Source: IDS-8 sp964491485 (lineage in GTDB: Bacteria; Pseudomonadota; Gammaproteobacteria; Steroidobacterales; Woeseiaceae). From it: a stretch of 64,000 nt of DNA. The first letter of the stretch is position 1. Each line of letters begins with the position of its first letter. Positions 34,233-42,368 of the stretch are shown in pieces. Both the position numbers and the translations under genes were made by a program. The notes under the pieces are model-generated. The model was given only the letters and a program-made list of their open reading frames with translations, searched no databases and had not been told where the DNA came from. Location: the NCBI GenBank assembly GCA_964491485.1, contig CAZBGV010000006.1, positions 1 to 64,000 of the forward strand, given 5' to 3'.

Positions 34233-35223
34233 CGGCCCTGCGCTGCCCGGACGCGGGGCGGCCGGCGAAGCCCTGCACAACGCGCGGAGCCGCCTGCCCG
34301 GCAGCGGACGCCCCGCCGCGGCGATCGCGCGAGCCACTGCCGGCGCCGGGGCGAGGACGCAGCTCCGTTTGGTTCCCGGCATCCTGCACCGGTGCGACAT
34401 GCGCGGGCGCGCTGAAGGCATGCAACAGCGGATGGCCGCGCATGGCTTCGCGGAACGACGCGTAGCCGAGGACGGCGTAGGCGGCCACCACCAGCGCGAG
34501 GACCGCCAGGCGCAGACCGTCGCCGGCCGCGCCTCGCCACCGGCTGAGGCCCCACCCGACCAGCGGCAGCAGCTGCATGCCGTGCAGCGCCATCCCCCGG
34601 GCGATGCGCAGGTCGCCCGCCACCGTGCTCCAGTTGAGGAAGGGCACGCCCGGACCACCGTCCGGCGCGCCCACCGTGTGCGCCCCGTGCACGATCATCA
34701 CCCAGCCGACGGCGCCGCCGGCCAGGAAGGACACGATGCCGGCGCGTATGCCCCACAGGTAAGGAACGGCGAGTCGTGCGACCGGCCGGGCGAACCGGAC
34801 CAGCACGACCGCGACCATCAGCAGGTTGATCGCGGCCATCGTGACGATCGTGGCGAACACGGCGGCGTCGAAATCGGTGGCGGTATTGAAGTACGCGCGC
34901 GTGCCGCGCGCTGCCTGCAGCAGGATGCAGGCGCCCTGGATGCAGACCGCCCCGGCGATGACCAGGCTCACCGCCTTCATCGCCGGGCGCGGCCGGCGGA
35001 TATAGCGCGTGAACCAGGCGATCGTCCACACGTAGATGACGGCCGACCCCATGAACTTCATCGGCTCGATCCATGCGTTGAGGCCCATGACCAGGCGCTC
35101 GTCGCTCAGGTACGCGACGGCGCAGGCCACCAGCGCGACGACATGCAGCCAGCCGATGAGCGCCAGCAGCGGGTTGCGGCGGTAGAGCTCGGCGAAGAAT
35201 CGGGACGGGGAGTCGGCTGTCAT
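34150..35223 (-). CDS. Polytopic membrane protein of unknown function, odd C-terminus
   Basis: 357 residues. Seven or eight transmembrane segments lie in residues 20-260 (for example LLALIGWLHVVALVACAVAYL, AVSLVIAGAVCIQGACILLQA, FATIVTMAAINLLMVAVVLV, LAVLALVVAAYAVLGYASF). From about residue 275 the chain becomes a hydrophilic Arg/Gly/Pro/Ala stretch with no obvious fold, and its last 83 bp are antisense to the end of the dipeptidase gene. The tail may therefore be read-through after a lost stop codon or a frameshift near 34330-34400. The start ATG 35223 begins MTADSPSRFFAELYRRNP. Confidence 0.72.
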   Translation of the reverse strand: MTADSPSRFFAELYRRNPLLALIGWLHVVALVACAVAYLSDERLVMGLNAWIEPMKFMGSAVIYVWTIAWFTRYIRRPRPAMKAVSLVIAGAVCIQGACILLQAARGTRAYFNTATDFDAAVFATIVTMAAINLLMVAVVLVRFARPVARLAVPYLWGIRAGIVSFLAGGAVGWVMIVHGAHTVGAPDGGPGVPFLNWSTVAGDLRIARGMALHGMQLLPLVGWGLSRWRGAAGDGLRLAVLALVVAAYAVLGYASFREAMRGHPLLHAFSAPAHVAPVQDAGNQTELRPRPGAGSGSRDRRGGASAAGQAAPRVVQGFAGRPASGQRRAVRLRPGDPSPPPRLRARHAGNSARGSS

Positions 35224-35349
35224 GGCCTGTCCGAGCCGCTGCGCGAACGCGCATTGTGTCACAGCGCCCGCCGCGCCGAACCGGCGCCCGCCGGCCGCGG
35301 CGGCCGGCAACGGGCGAACGCCGTCGAAGGACCCGCGCTCCAGGACGTA

Positions 35350-35781
35350 TCAGAAGGAGAAAGGACGCCGGTCCGGCGGTGCCTCGGGGAGGTATTTCTC
35401 CCGCAGCCGCTGCTGCCGCGCGGGAGCGAACTCCTCGCAGATCACGAGGCGCACGTGGTTCTCCGCGATCTGCACCCGGTCGCGTGCGATATGTGCAAGC
35501 GCGCGCGCGTCCTCGAGCGTGCCCTGCGCCTCCGCGAGCCGGCGGGGTGCCACCGCCTGCGCGCGCGTCCTGAGCCGCTCGAACCCGGCTTCGGCCCGCG
35601 CCACCCCGCGCATCGCCTCCGCCAGCCCGGCCCGCTCCCGGGCAAGGCGCCGGCGGGCGCGCCACAACCGGGCCGGCGCCGAATCGGCGGCCTTGCGCAC
35701 CAGCAACCCGATGGCCGCCACGGCGAGGGCCGCCGCGGCCGCGGCCAGGGCCCAGTGGGTTCGCAGCAGCTCGATGCTCAC
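35350..35781 (-). CDS. Hypothetical protein: one transmembrane helix plus coiled coil
   Basis: 143 residues. N-terminal anchor WALAAAAAALAVAAIGLLV, then an Arg/Ala/Glu-rich helix with heptad character (about residues 38-125: RARRRLARERAGLAEAMRGV and so on), and a short tail. No family recognised. It is in the same orientation as the DUF4389 and L7/L12-like genes upstream, with a 39-bp gap, so it may be the end of that unit. Confidence 0.65.
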   Translation of the reverse strand: MSIELLRTHWALAAAAAALAVAAIGLLVRKAADSAPARLWRARRRLARERAGLAEAMRGVARAEAGFERLRTRAQAVAPRRLAEAQGTLEDARALAHIARDRVQIAENHVRLVICEEFAPARQQRLREKYLPEAPPDRRPFSF

Positions 35782-35820
35782 GAAGGCGTCAGCGGAGCGT
35801 ACGCCGGCCGGATCCGCGGG

Positions 35821-36171
35821 TCAGTCGTTCGGCCAGTCGAGGTCGAACGGGAACGGCCGCTCCTCCGTGTTGTAGGTCAGGTAGCGGAGGATCTGGTAGG
35901 TGTAGGTCGAAAGCGAAGCGCCCAGGTGGCGCACCCGCGGATTGGCCTCGCCAGTGAAGAGCACCCACAGGAACTGCAGGATCACCACGGCGCCCACGAC
36001 GAGGCGGGTCAGCCCGTAGATCAGCACGAGCACGATCATGAACACCAGGCGCAGCCAGGTCGCCCGCGATTTCAGGTTCTCTTCGAGTTGCCGGTTGCTG
36101 GACGTGTCGTCGCCGTACATGTCGTCGCCGCCGATATCGGCGTGGTCGCGCGGCTGCCCCTCGTTAGCCAT
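35821..36171 (-). CDS. DUF4389 family membrane protein
   Basis: 116 residues. A soluble, acidic N-terminus (GGDDMYGDDTSSNRQLEENLKSR) precedes WLRLVFMIVLVLIYGLTRLVVGAVVILQFLW, one long or two short membrane helices. VLFTGEANPRVRHLGASLSTYTYQILRYLTYNTEERPFPF is the DUF4389 signature. The ATG at 36171 follows GGTGAG. Function unknown. It is the middle gene of a small minus-strand unit. Confidence 0.85.
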   Translation of the reverse strand: MANEGQPRDHADIGGDDMYGDDTSSNRQLEENLKSRATWLRLVFMIVLVLIYGLTRLVVGAVVILQFLWVLFTGEANPRVRHLGASLSTYTYQILRYLTYNTEERPFPFDLDWPND

Positions 36172-36242
36172 CTGCTCACCCCCGGCGCTTGCGTTCCCCG
36201 GAACCATGATACCCTGCCGCCGATTTCCGGTGCGACGGCTGC

Positions 36243-36566
36243 TCAGCCGCCGAAGTACCGGTGATAGATGGCGAACGCCGCCACGACCAGCAGCAGCACC
36301 CTGAGCAGCGCCGGCAGGTTCGTCCCCTCCTCCACGAACCCCGGCTGCACGGCCGCCGGACGCAGCCGGCGGGCGGCCGTATCGACCAGCACCTTCGCGT
36401 TGGCGAAGCCCAGGCCGGTGGCGTCCTGCAGCAGCTTGATGGCTTCCACCTTGCGCCCGAGCCGGATCGCTCGCATGACCTGCGGCGGCAATTCGTCTTC
36501 GGTGATCACGACTTTCTCTTTTGACCTTTTCCGGCGCGTAGCGCGCCACTCGTCGCACCCTGCCAT
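36243..36566 (-). CDS. Ribosomal L7/L12 C-domain-like protein with a membrane tail
   Basis: 107 residues. RAIRLGRKVEAIKLLQDATGLGFANAKVLVD closely resembles the helix-loop-helix of the L7/L12 C-terminal domain (compare KVxVIKxVRExTGLGLKEAK). It is followed by a linker and a C-terminal hydrophobic helix (LPALLRVLLLVVAAFAIYHRY). The N-terminus is basic. Not a ribosomal stalk protein, given the membrane tail and lone location; proteins of this type are known but uncharacterised. Confidence 0.78.
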   Translation of the reverse strand: MAGCDEWRATRRKRSKEKVVITEDELPPQVMRAIRLGRKVEAIKLLQDATGLGFANAKVLVDTAARRLRPAAVQPGFVEEGTNLPALLRVLLLVVAAFAIYHRYFGG

Positions 36567-36699
36567 GCTGCCGGCTCGCCGTTCAGCATACCGGACGTCT
36601 CGCGCGCGCAGGCGGAGCCAGGTCTCAAATCCGCCGATTCCGCGGGCGTCGCCCGACGCTCATGCCCGCGGGGTTTTTCGGAATGCGGCCTGGAGCGGG

Positions 36700-36705
36700 T
36701 ATAGT
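36700..36705 (+). promoter_or_regulatory. Possible -10 box before the amidohydrolase pair
   Basis: TATAGT, with a T-rich -35 region (TTTTTCGGA, around 36674-36682), 27 bp before the first amidohydrolase ATG. Weak but well placed. Confidence 0.35.
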
Positions 36706-36732
36706 GCGCGGGCCAACCACGGGAGGGAGCCG

Positions 36733-38100
36733 ATGACGAGAATCACGCTCGCGACGCTGGTCTGTCTCGCGCTCCTCGGCTGCAACGGTGCCGAGGAGAA
36801 GAAAGGGGAAAGACCGGAGCCTTACGCCAGCACGTACGCGCCGTTGCCGTCCGGGCCGGTGCTCCTGACCGGTGCGACCATCCTCACGGCGACCGGGCAA
36901 CGGCTCGAGAACGCGGACCTCCTGCTGCGTGACGGCAAGATCGCGGCGGTCGGCCAGGATCTCGACGGCGACGACGCCGAACGCGTGGATGCGTCGGGCC
37001 TGTGGATCACCCCGGGCATCATCGACGTGCACTCGCATCTCGGCGTATACCCTTCGCCCTCGGTCGACGCGCACGCCGACGGCAACGAGATGTCGGCGCC
37101 CAACACGGCGGAAGTCTGGGCCGAGCACAGCGTCTGGCCCCAGGACCCGGGTTTCGAGACCGCGCTCGCGGGCGGCGTGACCGCCCTGCAGATCCTGCCC
37201 GGCTCCGCCAACCTGTTCGGCGGTCGCAGCGTGACCCTGAAGAACGTGCCGGGACGCACGGTGCAGAGCATGAAATTCCCCGGCGCGCCTTACGGGCTCA
37301 AGATGGCCTGCGGCGAAAACCCCAAGCGGGTCTACGGCAGCCGCGGCCAGTTCCCTTCGACCCGTATGGGCAACGTGGCGGGTTATCGCAAGGCCTGGAT
37401 CGCCGCCGCGGACTACCTGAAGAAGATGGAAAAGGCCGGGAACGGCGAAGGCGAGAAGCCGACTCGCGATCTCCAGCTCGAGACGCTCGCGGGCGTGCTG
37501 AAGGGCGACATCCTCGTGCACAACCACTGCTACCGCGCCGACGAGATGGCGATCATGATCGACATAGCGAAAGAGTTCGGCTACAAGATCACCGCGTTCC
37601 ATCACGCCGTCGAGGCCTACAAGATCGCCGACCTGCTGGCGAAGAATGACGTCTGCGCCGCCGTGTGGGCGGACTGGTGGGGCTTCAAGATGGAGGCGTA
37701 CGACGGCATCCGTGAGAACGGCGCGCTGGTCGCGAAGGCCGGCGGCTGCGTGATCGTCCACTCCGACGACGAGTACGGCATCCAGCGGCTGAACCAGGAG
37801 ACGGCGAAGATCATGGGCGCGGCCGCCCGCGTCGGCATCGAGATCCCGCCGGAAGAGGCGATCCGCTGGATCACCGCCAATCCCGCGAAGGCGCTCGGCA
37901 TCGCCGACGTCGTCGGCACGCTCGAGGCGGGCAAGATGGCCGACGTGGCCGTGTGGGACGGCAGCCCGTTCAGCGTCTACAGCCGGGTGCAGCGCGTCTA
38001 CATCGACGGCGCGCTCGTGTACGAGCTCGGCAACGCGCAAGTCAACCCGACAAGCGATTTCACGCTCGGCACGGCCGCGCTGGCAGGAGGTGCGCAATGA
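36733..38100 (+). CDS. Amidohydrolase-superfamily lipoprotein (metal site intact)
   Basis: 455 residues. Lipoprotein signal (LATLVCLALLGC). The beta-sandwich half (LLTGATILTATGQRLENADLLLRDGKIAAVG) leads into the TIM barrel with DVHSHLG (His100, His102), VHNHC (His263, His265), AFHHAVEAYK (His290/291) and VHSDDEYGIQR (Asp345), a full set of candidate metal ligands. GTLEAGKMADVAVWDG is the typical C-terminal motif. The substrate is probably a cyclic amide or peptide (imidazolonepropionase/dihydroorotase-like group); it cannot be specified. Strong RBS GGGAGGGAG. Its stop overlaps the start of a paralogue (ATGA). Confidence 0.9.
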   Translation: MTRITLATLVCLALLGCNGAEEKKGERPEPYASTYAPLPSGPVLLTGATILTATGQRLENADLLLRDGKIAAVGQDLDGDDAERVDASGLWITPGIIDVHSHLGVYPSPSVDAHADGNEMSAPNTAEVWAEHSVWPQDPGFETALAGGVTALQILPGSANLFGGRSVTLKNVPGRTVQSMKFPGAPYGLKMACGENPKRVYGSRGQFPSTRMGNVAGYRKAWIAAADYLKKMEKAGNGEGEKPTRDLQLETLAGVLKGDILVHNHCYRADEMAIMIDIAKEFGYKITAFHHAVEAYKIADLLAKNDVCAAVWADWWGFKMEAYDGIRENGALVAKAGGCVIVHSDDEYGIQRLNQETAKIMGAAARVGIEIPPEEAIRWITANPAKALGIADVVGTLEAGKMADVAVWDGSPFSVYSRVQRVYIDGALVYELGNAQVNPTSDFTLGTAALAGGAQ

Positions 38101-39401
38101 GCCGGCTTTCCCTCTCCGCAATCGTGCTGGTGCTGGCGGCCGGAGCGGCGCACGCCGAGGTGACGGCCGTGACCGGCGCGCGGGTGCACACGGTCGGCCC
38201 GGCCGGGACCGTCGAGAACGGGACCCTGCTGTTCGAGAACGGCCGCATCCTCGCCGTCGGCAGCGGCGTCGAGGTGCCGGACGGAGCGCGCGTAATCGAC
38301 GCCTCCGGCAAGATCGTGACGCCGGGGCTGTTCACGCCGATGGGCCAGATCGGGCTGGTCGAGGTCGACGCCGTGCGCGGGACGGTCGACTACATCCAGC
38401 GCGGCGACCGTTATTCCGCGAGCTTCGACCCGAGCTCGGCCTACAACCCCCGCTCGACCCTGGTCGCGACGAATCGGATCGAAGGCATCACCCACGCGCT
38501 GATCGCGCCCGCGCCGAGCTGGCCGGACGAGCTCGGCCACACGAGCGAGGTGTTCTCCGGGCTGGCCTCCGTCGTCAATCTCGGGGACAGCGATTTCCTC
38601 ATCGCGCGCGACGTCGCGATGGTCGTGAATCTCGGCGAGACCGGCGGCTCGCTGGCCGCGGGCTCGCGCGCCCGCGCCTTCATGGTGCTGCGCACCGCGC
38701 TGAACGACGCGCGGGATTACGCGGAGAATCGCGCGGCATACGAGCGGCGCGAGCGCCGCGATTACTCGATGAGCCGTGCCGACCTCGAGGCGCTGCAGGG
38801 TGTGCTCGACGGCACTTTGCGCCTGCTCGTGCACGTGAACCGGGCGAACGACATCCTGCAGGCGCTCCAGCTCGCTCGGGAGTACCAGCTGCGGCTCGTG
38901 ATCGTCGGCGCCAGCGAAGCGTGGATGGTCGCGGACCGGCTGGCGGACGCCAACGTGCCGGTCATCATCGACGGCCTCGGCAACCTGCCGCGCGATTTCG
39001 ATCATCTGAACGCGCGCCTGGACTCGGCGTCGCTGCTGGAGAAGGCGGGCGTGCGCTTCGCGATCGGCGCGGCGGGCGCGGCGCAGAACCACAACGCCCG
39101 CAACATCGCGCAGTCGGCCGGCATCGCCGTGGCGAACGGGCTCGACCGGGATGCCGCGCTCCAGTCGATCACGCTCGCGCCGGCCGAGATCTACGGCGTT
39201 GCGGACGAGATCGGCAGCCTCGAGCCCGGCAAGCGCGCGGACTTCGTGATCTGGAAAGCCGATCCGCTGGAGCTCACGAGCTTCCCCGAGGCGGTCTACA
39301 TCGGCGGCGCGGCCGTGCCGATGCAGAGCCGCCAGACGCTGCTCCGCGACCGCTACCTCGATCTCGACAGCGCTCGCCCGCCGGCCTTCCACGAGCCCTG
39401 A
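38097..39401 (+). CDS. Exported amidohydrolase-like protein lacking the metal motif
   Basis: 434 residues with a Sec signal (LSLSAIVLVLAAGAAHA). It keeps the scaffold (ARVHTVGPAGTVENGTLLFENGRILAVG, GSLEPGKRADFVIWKADP), but where the family has DVHSHLG it reads TPMGQIG (Met82 and Gln84 replace the histidines). The VHSDD segment is replaced by AIGAAGAAQNHN, and the AFHH segment by IVGASEAW. It is therefore probably not a metal-dependent hydrolase. ATGA overlap and GGAGG couple it to the preceding, apparently active enzyme. A non-catalytic partner in a heteromer is the simplest explanation. Confidence 0.88.
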   Translation: MSRLSLSAIVLVLAAGAAHAEVTAVTGARVHTVGPAGTVENGTLLFENGRILAVGSGVEVPDGARVIDASGKIVTPGLFTPMGQIGLVEVDAVRGTVDYIQRGDRYSASFDPSSAYNPRSTLVATNRIEGITHALIAPAPSWPDELGHTSEVFSGLASVVNLGDSDFLIARDVAMVVNLGETGGSLAAGSRARAFMVLRTALNDARDYAENRAAYERRERRDYSMSRADLEALQGVLDGTLRLLVHVNRANDILQALQLAREYQLRLVIVGASEAWMVADRLADANVPVIIDGLGNLPRDFDHLNARLDSASLLEKAGVRFAIGAAGAAQNHNARNIAQSAGIAVANGLDRDAALQSITLAPAEIYGVADEIGSLEPGKRADFVIWKADPLELTSFPEAVYIGGAAVPMQSRQTLLRDRYLDLDSARPPAFHEP

Positions 39402-39416
39402 GGCGAGGCGTTCCTC

Positions 39417-39478
39417 CGTAGGAGCCCGCCATGCGGGCGACCCATCACCGGGCGTCGCCCGCATGGCGGGCTCCTACG
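39417..39478. repeat. REP doublet
   Basis: CGTAGGAGCCCGCCATGCGGGCGACCC and its inverted copy ending GGCGGGCTCCTACG, 11 bp apart. The right end provides the TAG stop of the DUF2779 gene. Confidence 0.92.
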
Positions 39479-40946
39479 GGCGCGGCGGCCCGCCGGCGAG
39501 AAAGCGCGCCAGGCGCACCAGCGCTTCCGTGTCCATGCGGCAATAGGCCCGCAGCGCACGCTCGAGGGCGCGCTTGCGCTCGCGCGTCGTCGCGGGGTCG
39601 CTCGCCTCGAGATAACCTTCGGAAGCGGCCGTACCTTCCTGAATTTCCGGCAGATCGGCATAGCACAGATCCGGCGCTACGACGGGCAGCAGCGCCTTCA
39701 GCGACCACGAGCCGCGCATCAGCGGATGGTAGAAGCCGCGCTCCGCGAGCGGGTGCAGGTCGACGAGCCGGGCGACGATCGCGCCGAGCGGGCTTGCGAG
39801 ATCGGGATAGCGCTCGCGCAGCCCCTGGATGACGCCGCGCTCGTAGCCCGTGTACACGAGCACCGGGCCTGCCCGGCCGAGCACCCGGATCAGGGACTCG
39901 GCAAAGCGGCGCATCGGCGGCTCGCCGGTGAGATCGAGGAAATCGGCGTGCTCGAGCACGCCCGCGGCCGGCTCGTAGTGGCACGACCACTGGAAGGGCA
40001 CGGTTTCGTACGGGCGGGTGCCGGGAAAGATCGGAACGGCCGGCGCAATCGTTTCGAAGTCGAGGTAGTAACGCGGGAACGCGAGCGCGGCGACTTGCCG
40101 GGAGACCTCCGGCAGGAGCTCGGGGCGGCCGCTCAGCGTGACGCGCTGGATGCGCCGCTGCTTGTCGCTGAGGCGGTCCTCCGGCACGTCCCGGAGGTCG
40201 CGCCAGCCTTCGGCGACCAGTGCCGCCAGCCGTTCCCTGCTGCCCCCGAGATCCAGCAGCGGATGCGGCGTGTCCGACGGCCAGCAGCGGGCAACGAAAG
40301 GACAGGGCCACGGCGCGAAGCAGTGCGCGCCGACGGCGACCACCGGCTCCTCCGCTTCCATCGCCCGGCGCGCCGCCGCGATCCACCCGGGCACTTGCGG
40401 GATCAGCTCCCCCGCCTCCGACGTGACATCCTTCTCGGCGAGCAGCCCGCGGTAATCGCCATCGCCCGCATAGACGAACTGCTTGTCGACGTGCGCGAGC
40501 GCGAGCCGGGTCGGCGTCACACCCGCCGCGCGCAGCACCCACGCCTGCACCGCGACGTCGGCAGCATGTTCCTCCTTCACCCCCGTCGACGCTTTCACCT
40601 CGACCAGCCGCCAGCCGCCCTGGTCGGGAAGGAGCGCATCGACGCGCACGAACACGCCGGCGTGCTCGAACGTCGCCTCGAAGATGGGCGCGGGCGTGGC
40701 GCGCAGCCTCTCGGCGGTGGTGCGACAGGCTTCCTCCAACCCCTCGTCGTACTCGACGACCGCGCCGCCGGCCGCGCCGCCGTAAATCCTGCGCGCGACC
40801 TCGCCGACACGGTGCCCGATGCGAAACGCGGCCTGCGTGCGAGCCGTCGTCGCGGCGAGCTCCGGGTGATGGACTTCGAGATGCAGGCGCCGGGCACACT
40901 GGCGCGCCGCCATGAGCCGGCTCTTCGAAAGATGGGAACGGACCAC
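39474..40946 (-). CDS. DUF2779 protein: Cas4/RecB-like nuclease fused to a DEDD-type exonuclease-like domain
   Basis: 490 residues. The N-terminal half has a PD-(D/E)XK arrangement (Asp103, then Glu116-Val-Lys118 in LVEVKAS) and four cysteines that could hold an iron-sulfur cluster as in Cas4/AddB (Cys17 and Cys209, Cys215, Cys221 in HCFAPWPCPFVARCW). The C-terminal half begins YYLDFET (Asp296, Glu298) and ends AYCRMDTEAL (Asp472), matching an RNase H-like/YprB exonuclease core. Two nuclease domains are therefore joined. No CRISPR array or cas gene is nearby. Cellular role unknown. The stop codon is the TAG of the adjacent REP. Confidence 0.88.
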   Translation of the reverse strand: MVRSHLSKSRLMAARQCARRLHLEVHHPELAATTARTQAAFRIGHRVGEVARRIYGGAAGGAVVEYDEGLEEACRTTAERLRATPAPIFEATFEHAGVFVRVDALLPDQGGWRLVEVKASTGVKEEHAADVAVQAWVLRAAGVTPTRLALAHVDKQFVYAGDGDYRGLLAEKDVTSEAGELIPQVPGWIAAARRAMEAEEPVVAVGAHCFAPWPCPFVARCWPSDTPHPLLDLGGSRERLAALVAEGWRDLRDVPEDRLSDKQRRIQRVTLSGRPELLPEVSRQVAALAFPRYYLDFETIAPAVPIFPGTRPYETVPFQWSCHYEPAAGVLEHADFLDLTGEPPMRRFAESLIRVLGRAGPVLVYTGYERGVIQGLRERYPDLASPLGAIVARLVDLHPLAERGFYHPLMRGSWSLKALLPVVAPDLCYADLPEIQEGTAASEGYLEASDPATTRERKRALERALRAYCRMDTEALVRLARFLAGGPPRP

Positions 40947-41101
40947 GGGCGAAAAACTATGGAGCGGGCCTGCCCTGGCCGGCCGGCTCGCAGGCGCCCC
41001 TGCACCGTCCGGGCTCAGTTCGCGTCGACTGTACAGGCATACAGGTTGCGCTGCAACGGGCCATTGCCCGCCCGCGGCCGGATGCTAGAATCCCGCCCGA
41101 A

Positions 41102-41175
41102 GCGGGTGTAGTTCAATGGTAGAACTTCTGCTTCCCAAGCAGATAACGAGGGTTCGATTCCCTTCACCCGCTCCA
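41102..41175 (+). tRNA. tRNA-Gly (anticodon CCC)
   Basis: Acceptor stem GCGGGTG / CACCCGC, D arm with GTTCAATGGTAGAAC, anticodon stem TCTGC/GCAGA with loop TTCCCAA (anticodon CCC), T arm GAGGGTTCGATTCCCTT, and an encoded CCA end. It reads the GGG glycine codon. Confidence 0.96.
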
Positions 41176-41242
41176 CTCTTCTCGCCACCGACCGCAAGCA
41201 TTCCGTGAACGTCCGCCGCCCGGCGCCGGCGGCCGGCCGCGC

Positions 41243-42196
41243 TCAGAGTGCTTCGGCGCTCAGGTTGAGCAGCGCCGGGACGTCGCTCGGCTTGTACAGG
41301 CCGATCTGCCGCAGGTTCACCGGCTCGACGGGCTGGGCCGTCAGGATGAAGCGGTCCTTGCCGTGCAGGAACTCGAGGACCGGGTTCATCACGTACTCGT
41401 CGAACACCACCCCGTTCGAGCTCGCGATCGCCTGGAACGCGTCACTGCGCGCGGCGATCACCGCGTCCTCGGTCAGGTCCTGCTGCGTGCACAGCTGCAT
41501 CACGCGCTCTTCGAGCGAGCGGTCGACGTACTCGAGCCGCCCGTCGACGAGACGCGGCTGGTAGGCGCGCATCGCCAGGGACTGAGGCGTCGGCACGCCG
41601 TCGAAGGTGAGCGTGACGGCGAGGTCGTACATGTCCGCGATGCGGGTCGTGAAGTCCACGACGAAGTGCCGCTCATCGAGACGATAGCCCGCGGAGGTAT
41701 CGACGACGATGCTACGGTAGCCGAGCTGCTGCAGCACGGCCGGCGAGAAGCCGTACTTGCCGGCGCACTCCGGCGAAGTGTCGGCAACGCCTTGCCCGGC
41801 GAGCTGCGTGCGCCGCGCCTCCGCGAACGCGACGAGATAGTCGGCCGTCACCGGCATGGTCACGCCGCGGAACGCGAGCGCGAAGCGCTTCGGCAGCTCG
41901 AAATCCCCGCTGCCGAGCTTCGTCAGCCCGAGCAGCTGGAAATAGCCCGGCGTGATGACCCGGACGCTGTCGATGTGCACGGGATCCGCGAAGGCAGGCA
42001 CTCGCACCGTCACGCCGTCGATGCCGAGCTCCCCGGAAAACGTGGAGCTCACGCCTTCGTAGCTGATGTCGGCCATCGGCTGCGCGGCGGCAATGAACTT
42101 GTCGAGGTTCCGCGTGACCTTGTCGTGCAGGTAAAACTTCGAGCCGAAGTAACCCACCACCGCAAGGATGCAGGCGAGGATCAGGGCGTTGCGCAT
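41243..42196 (-). CDS. Hypothetical exported or membrane-anchored protein
   Basis: 317 residues, not recognised. The N-terminus is a hydrophobic signal or anchor (NALILACILAVVGYFGSKF). The rest is beta-rich with Gly/Val/Thr strands (ISYEGVSSTFSGELGIDGVTVRVP, ITPGYFQLLGLTKL, YRLDERHFVVDFTTRIADMYDLAVTLTFDG) and a C-terminal helix/strand part. The early part resembles proteins with repeated beta-strands used in envelope lipid or assembly factors, but no named motif is seen. It follows tRNA-Gly convergently and stands alone. The start is at 42196, with an in-frame alternative at 42220. Confidence 0.75.
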   Translation of the reverse strand: MRNALILACILAVVGYFGSKFYLHDKVTRNLDKFIAAAQPMADISYEGVSSTFSGELGIDGVTVRVPAFADPVHIDSVRVITPGYFQLLGLTKLGSGDFELPKRFALAFRGVTMPVTADYLVAFAEARRTQLAGQGVADTSPECAGKYGFSPAVLQQLGYRSIVVDTSAGYRLDERHFVVDFTTRIADMYDLAVTLTFDGVPTPQSLAMRAYQPRLVDGRLEYVDRSLEERVMQLCTQQDLTEDAVIAARSDAFQAIASSNGVVFDEYVMNPVLEFLHGKDRFILTAQPVEPVNLRQIGLYKPSDVPALLNLSAEAL

Positions 42197-42283
42197 GGCG
42201 GCTCCCGTGAAGCAGCGCACAAAACGGCCTCATTTTCGACAGCCCGCCGCAGCCGGGCCACCCAGCGCGTCACAGATCGCGGC

Positions 42284-42344
42284 GCAGGAGCCCGCCGTGC
42301 GAGCGACCGCGATCGTTACGGTCGCCCGCGTGGCGGGCTCCTAC
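42284..42344. repeat. REP doublet
   Basis: GCAGGAGCCCGCCGTGCGAGCGACCG and, 9 bp later, CGGTCGCCCGCGTGGCGGGCTCCTAC. The left half carries substitutions; the right half is canonical. It lies between two minus-strand genes. Confidence 0.88.
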
Positions 42345-42368
42345 GGCTGCCTGCCGCCCTCGAGCGCG

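Noticed and set aside
39474..40946. Part of a CRISPR-Cas or other defence island (because of the Cas4-like half)
   Set aside because: No cas genes, repeats or other defence genes nearby; neighbours are metabolic.
41015..41197. Minus-strand 60-codon ORF with the sequence VKGIEPSLSAWEAEVLPLNYTR
   Set aside because: It is the antisense of tRNA-Gly; this translated pattern is a well-known false protein around tRNA-Gly genes.
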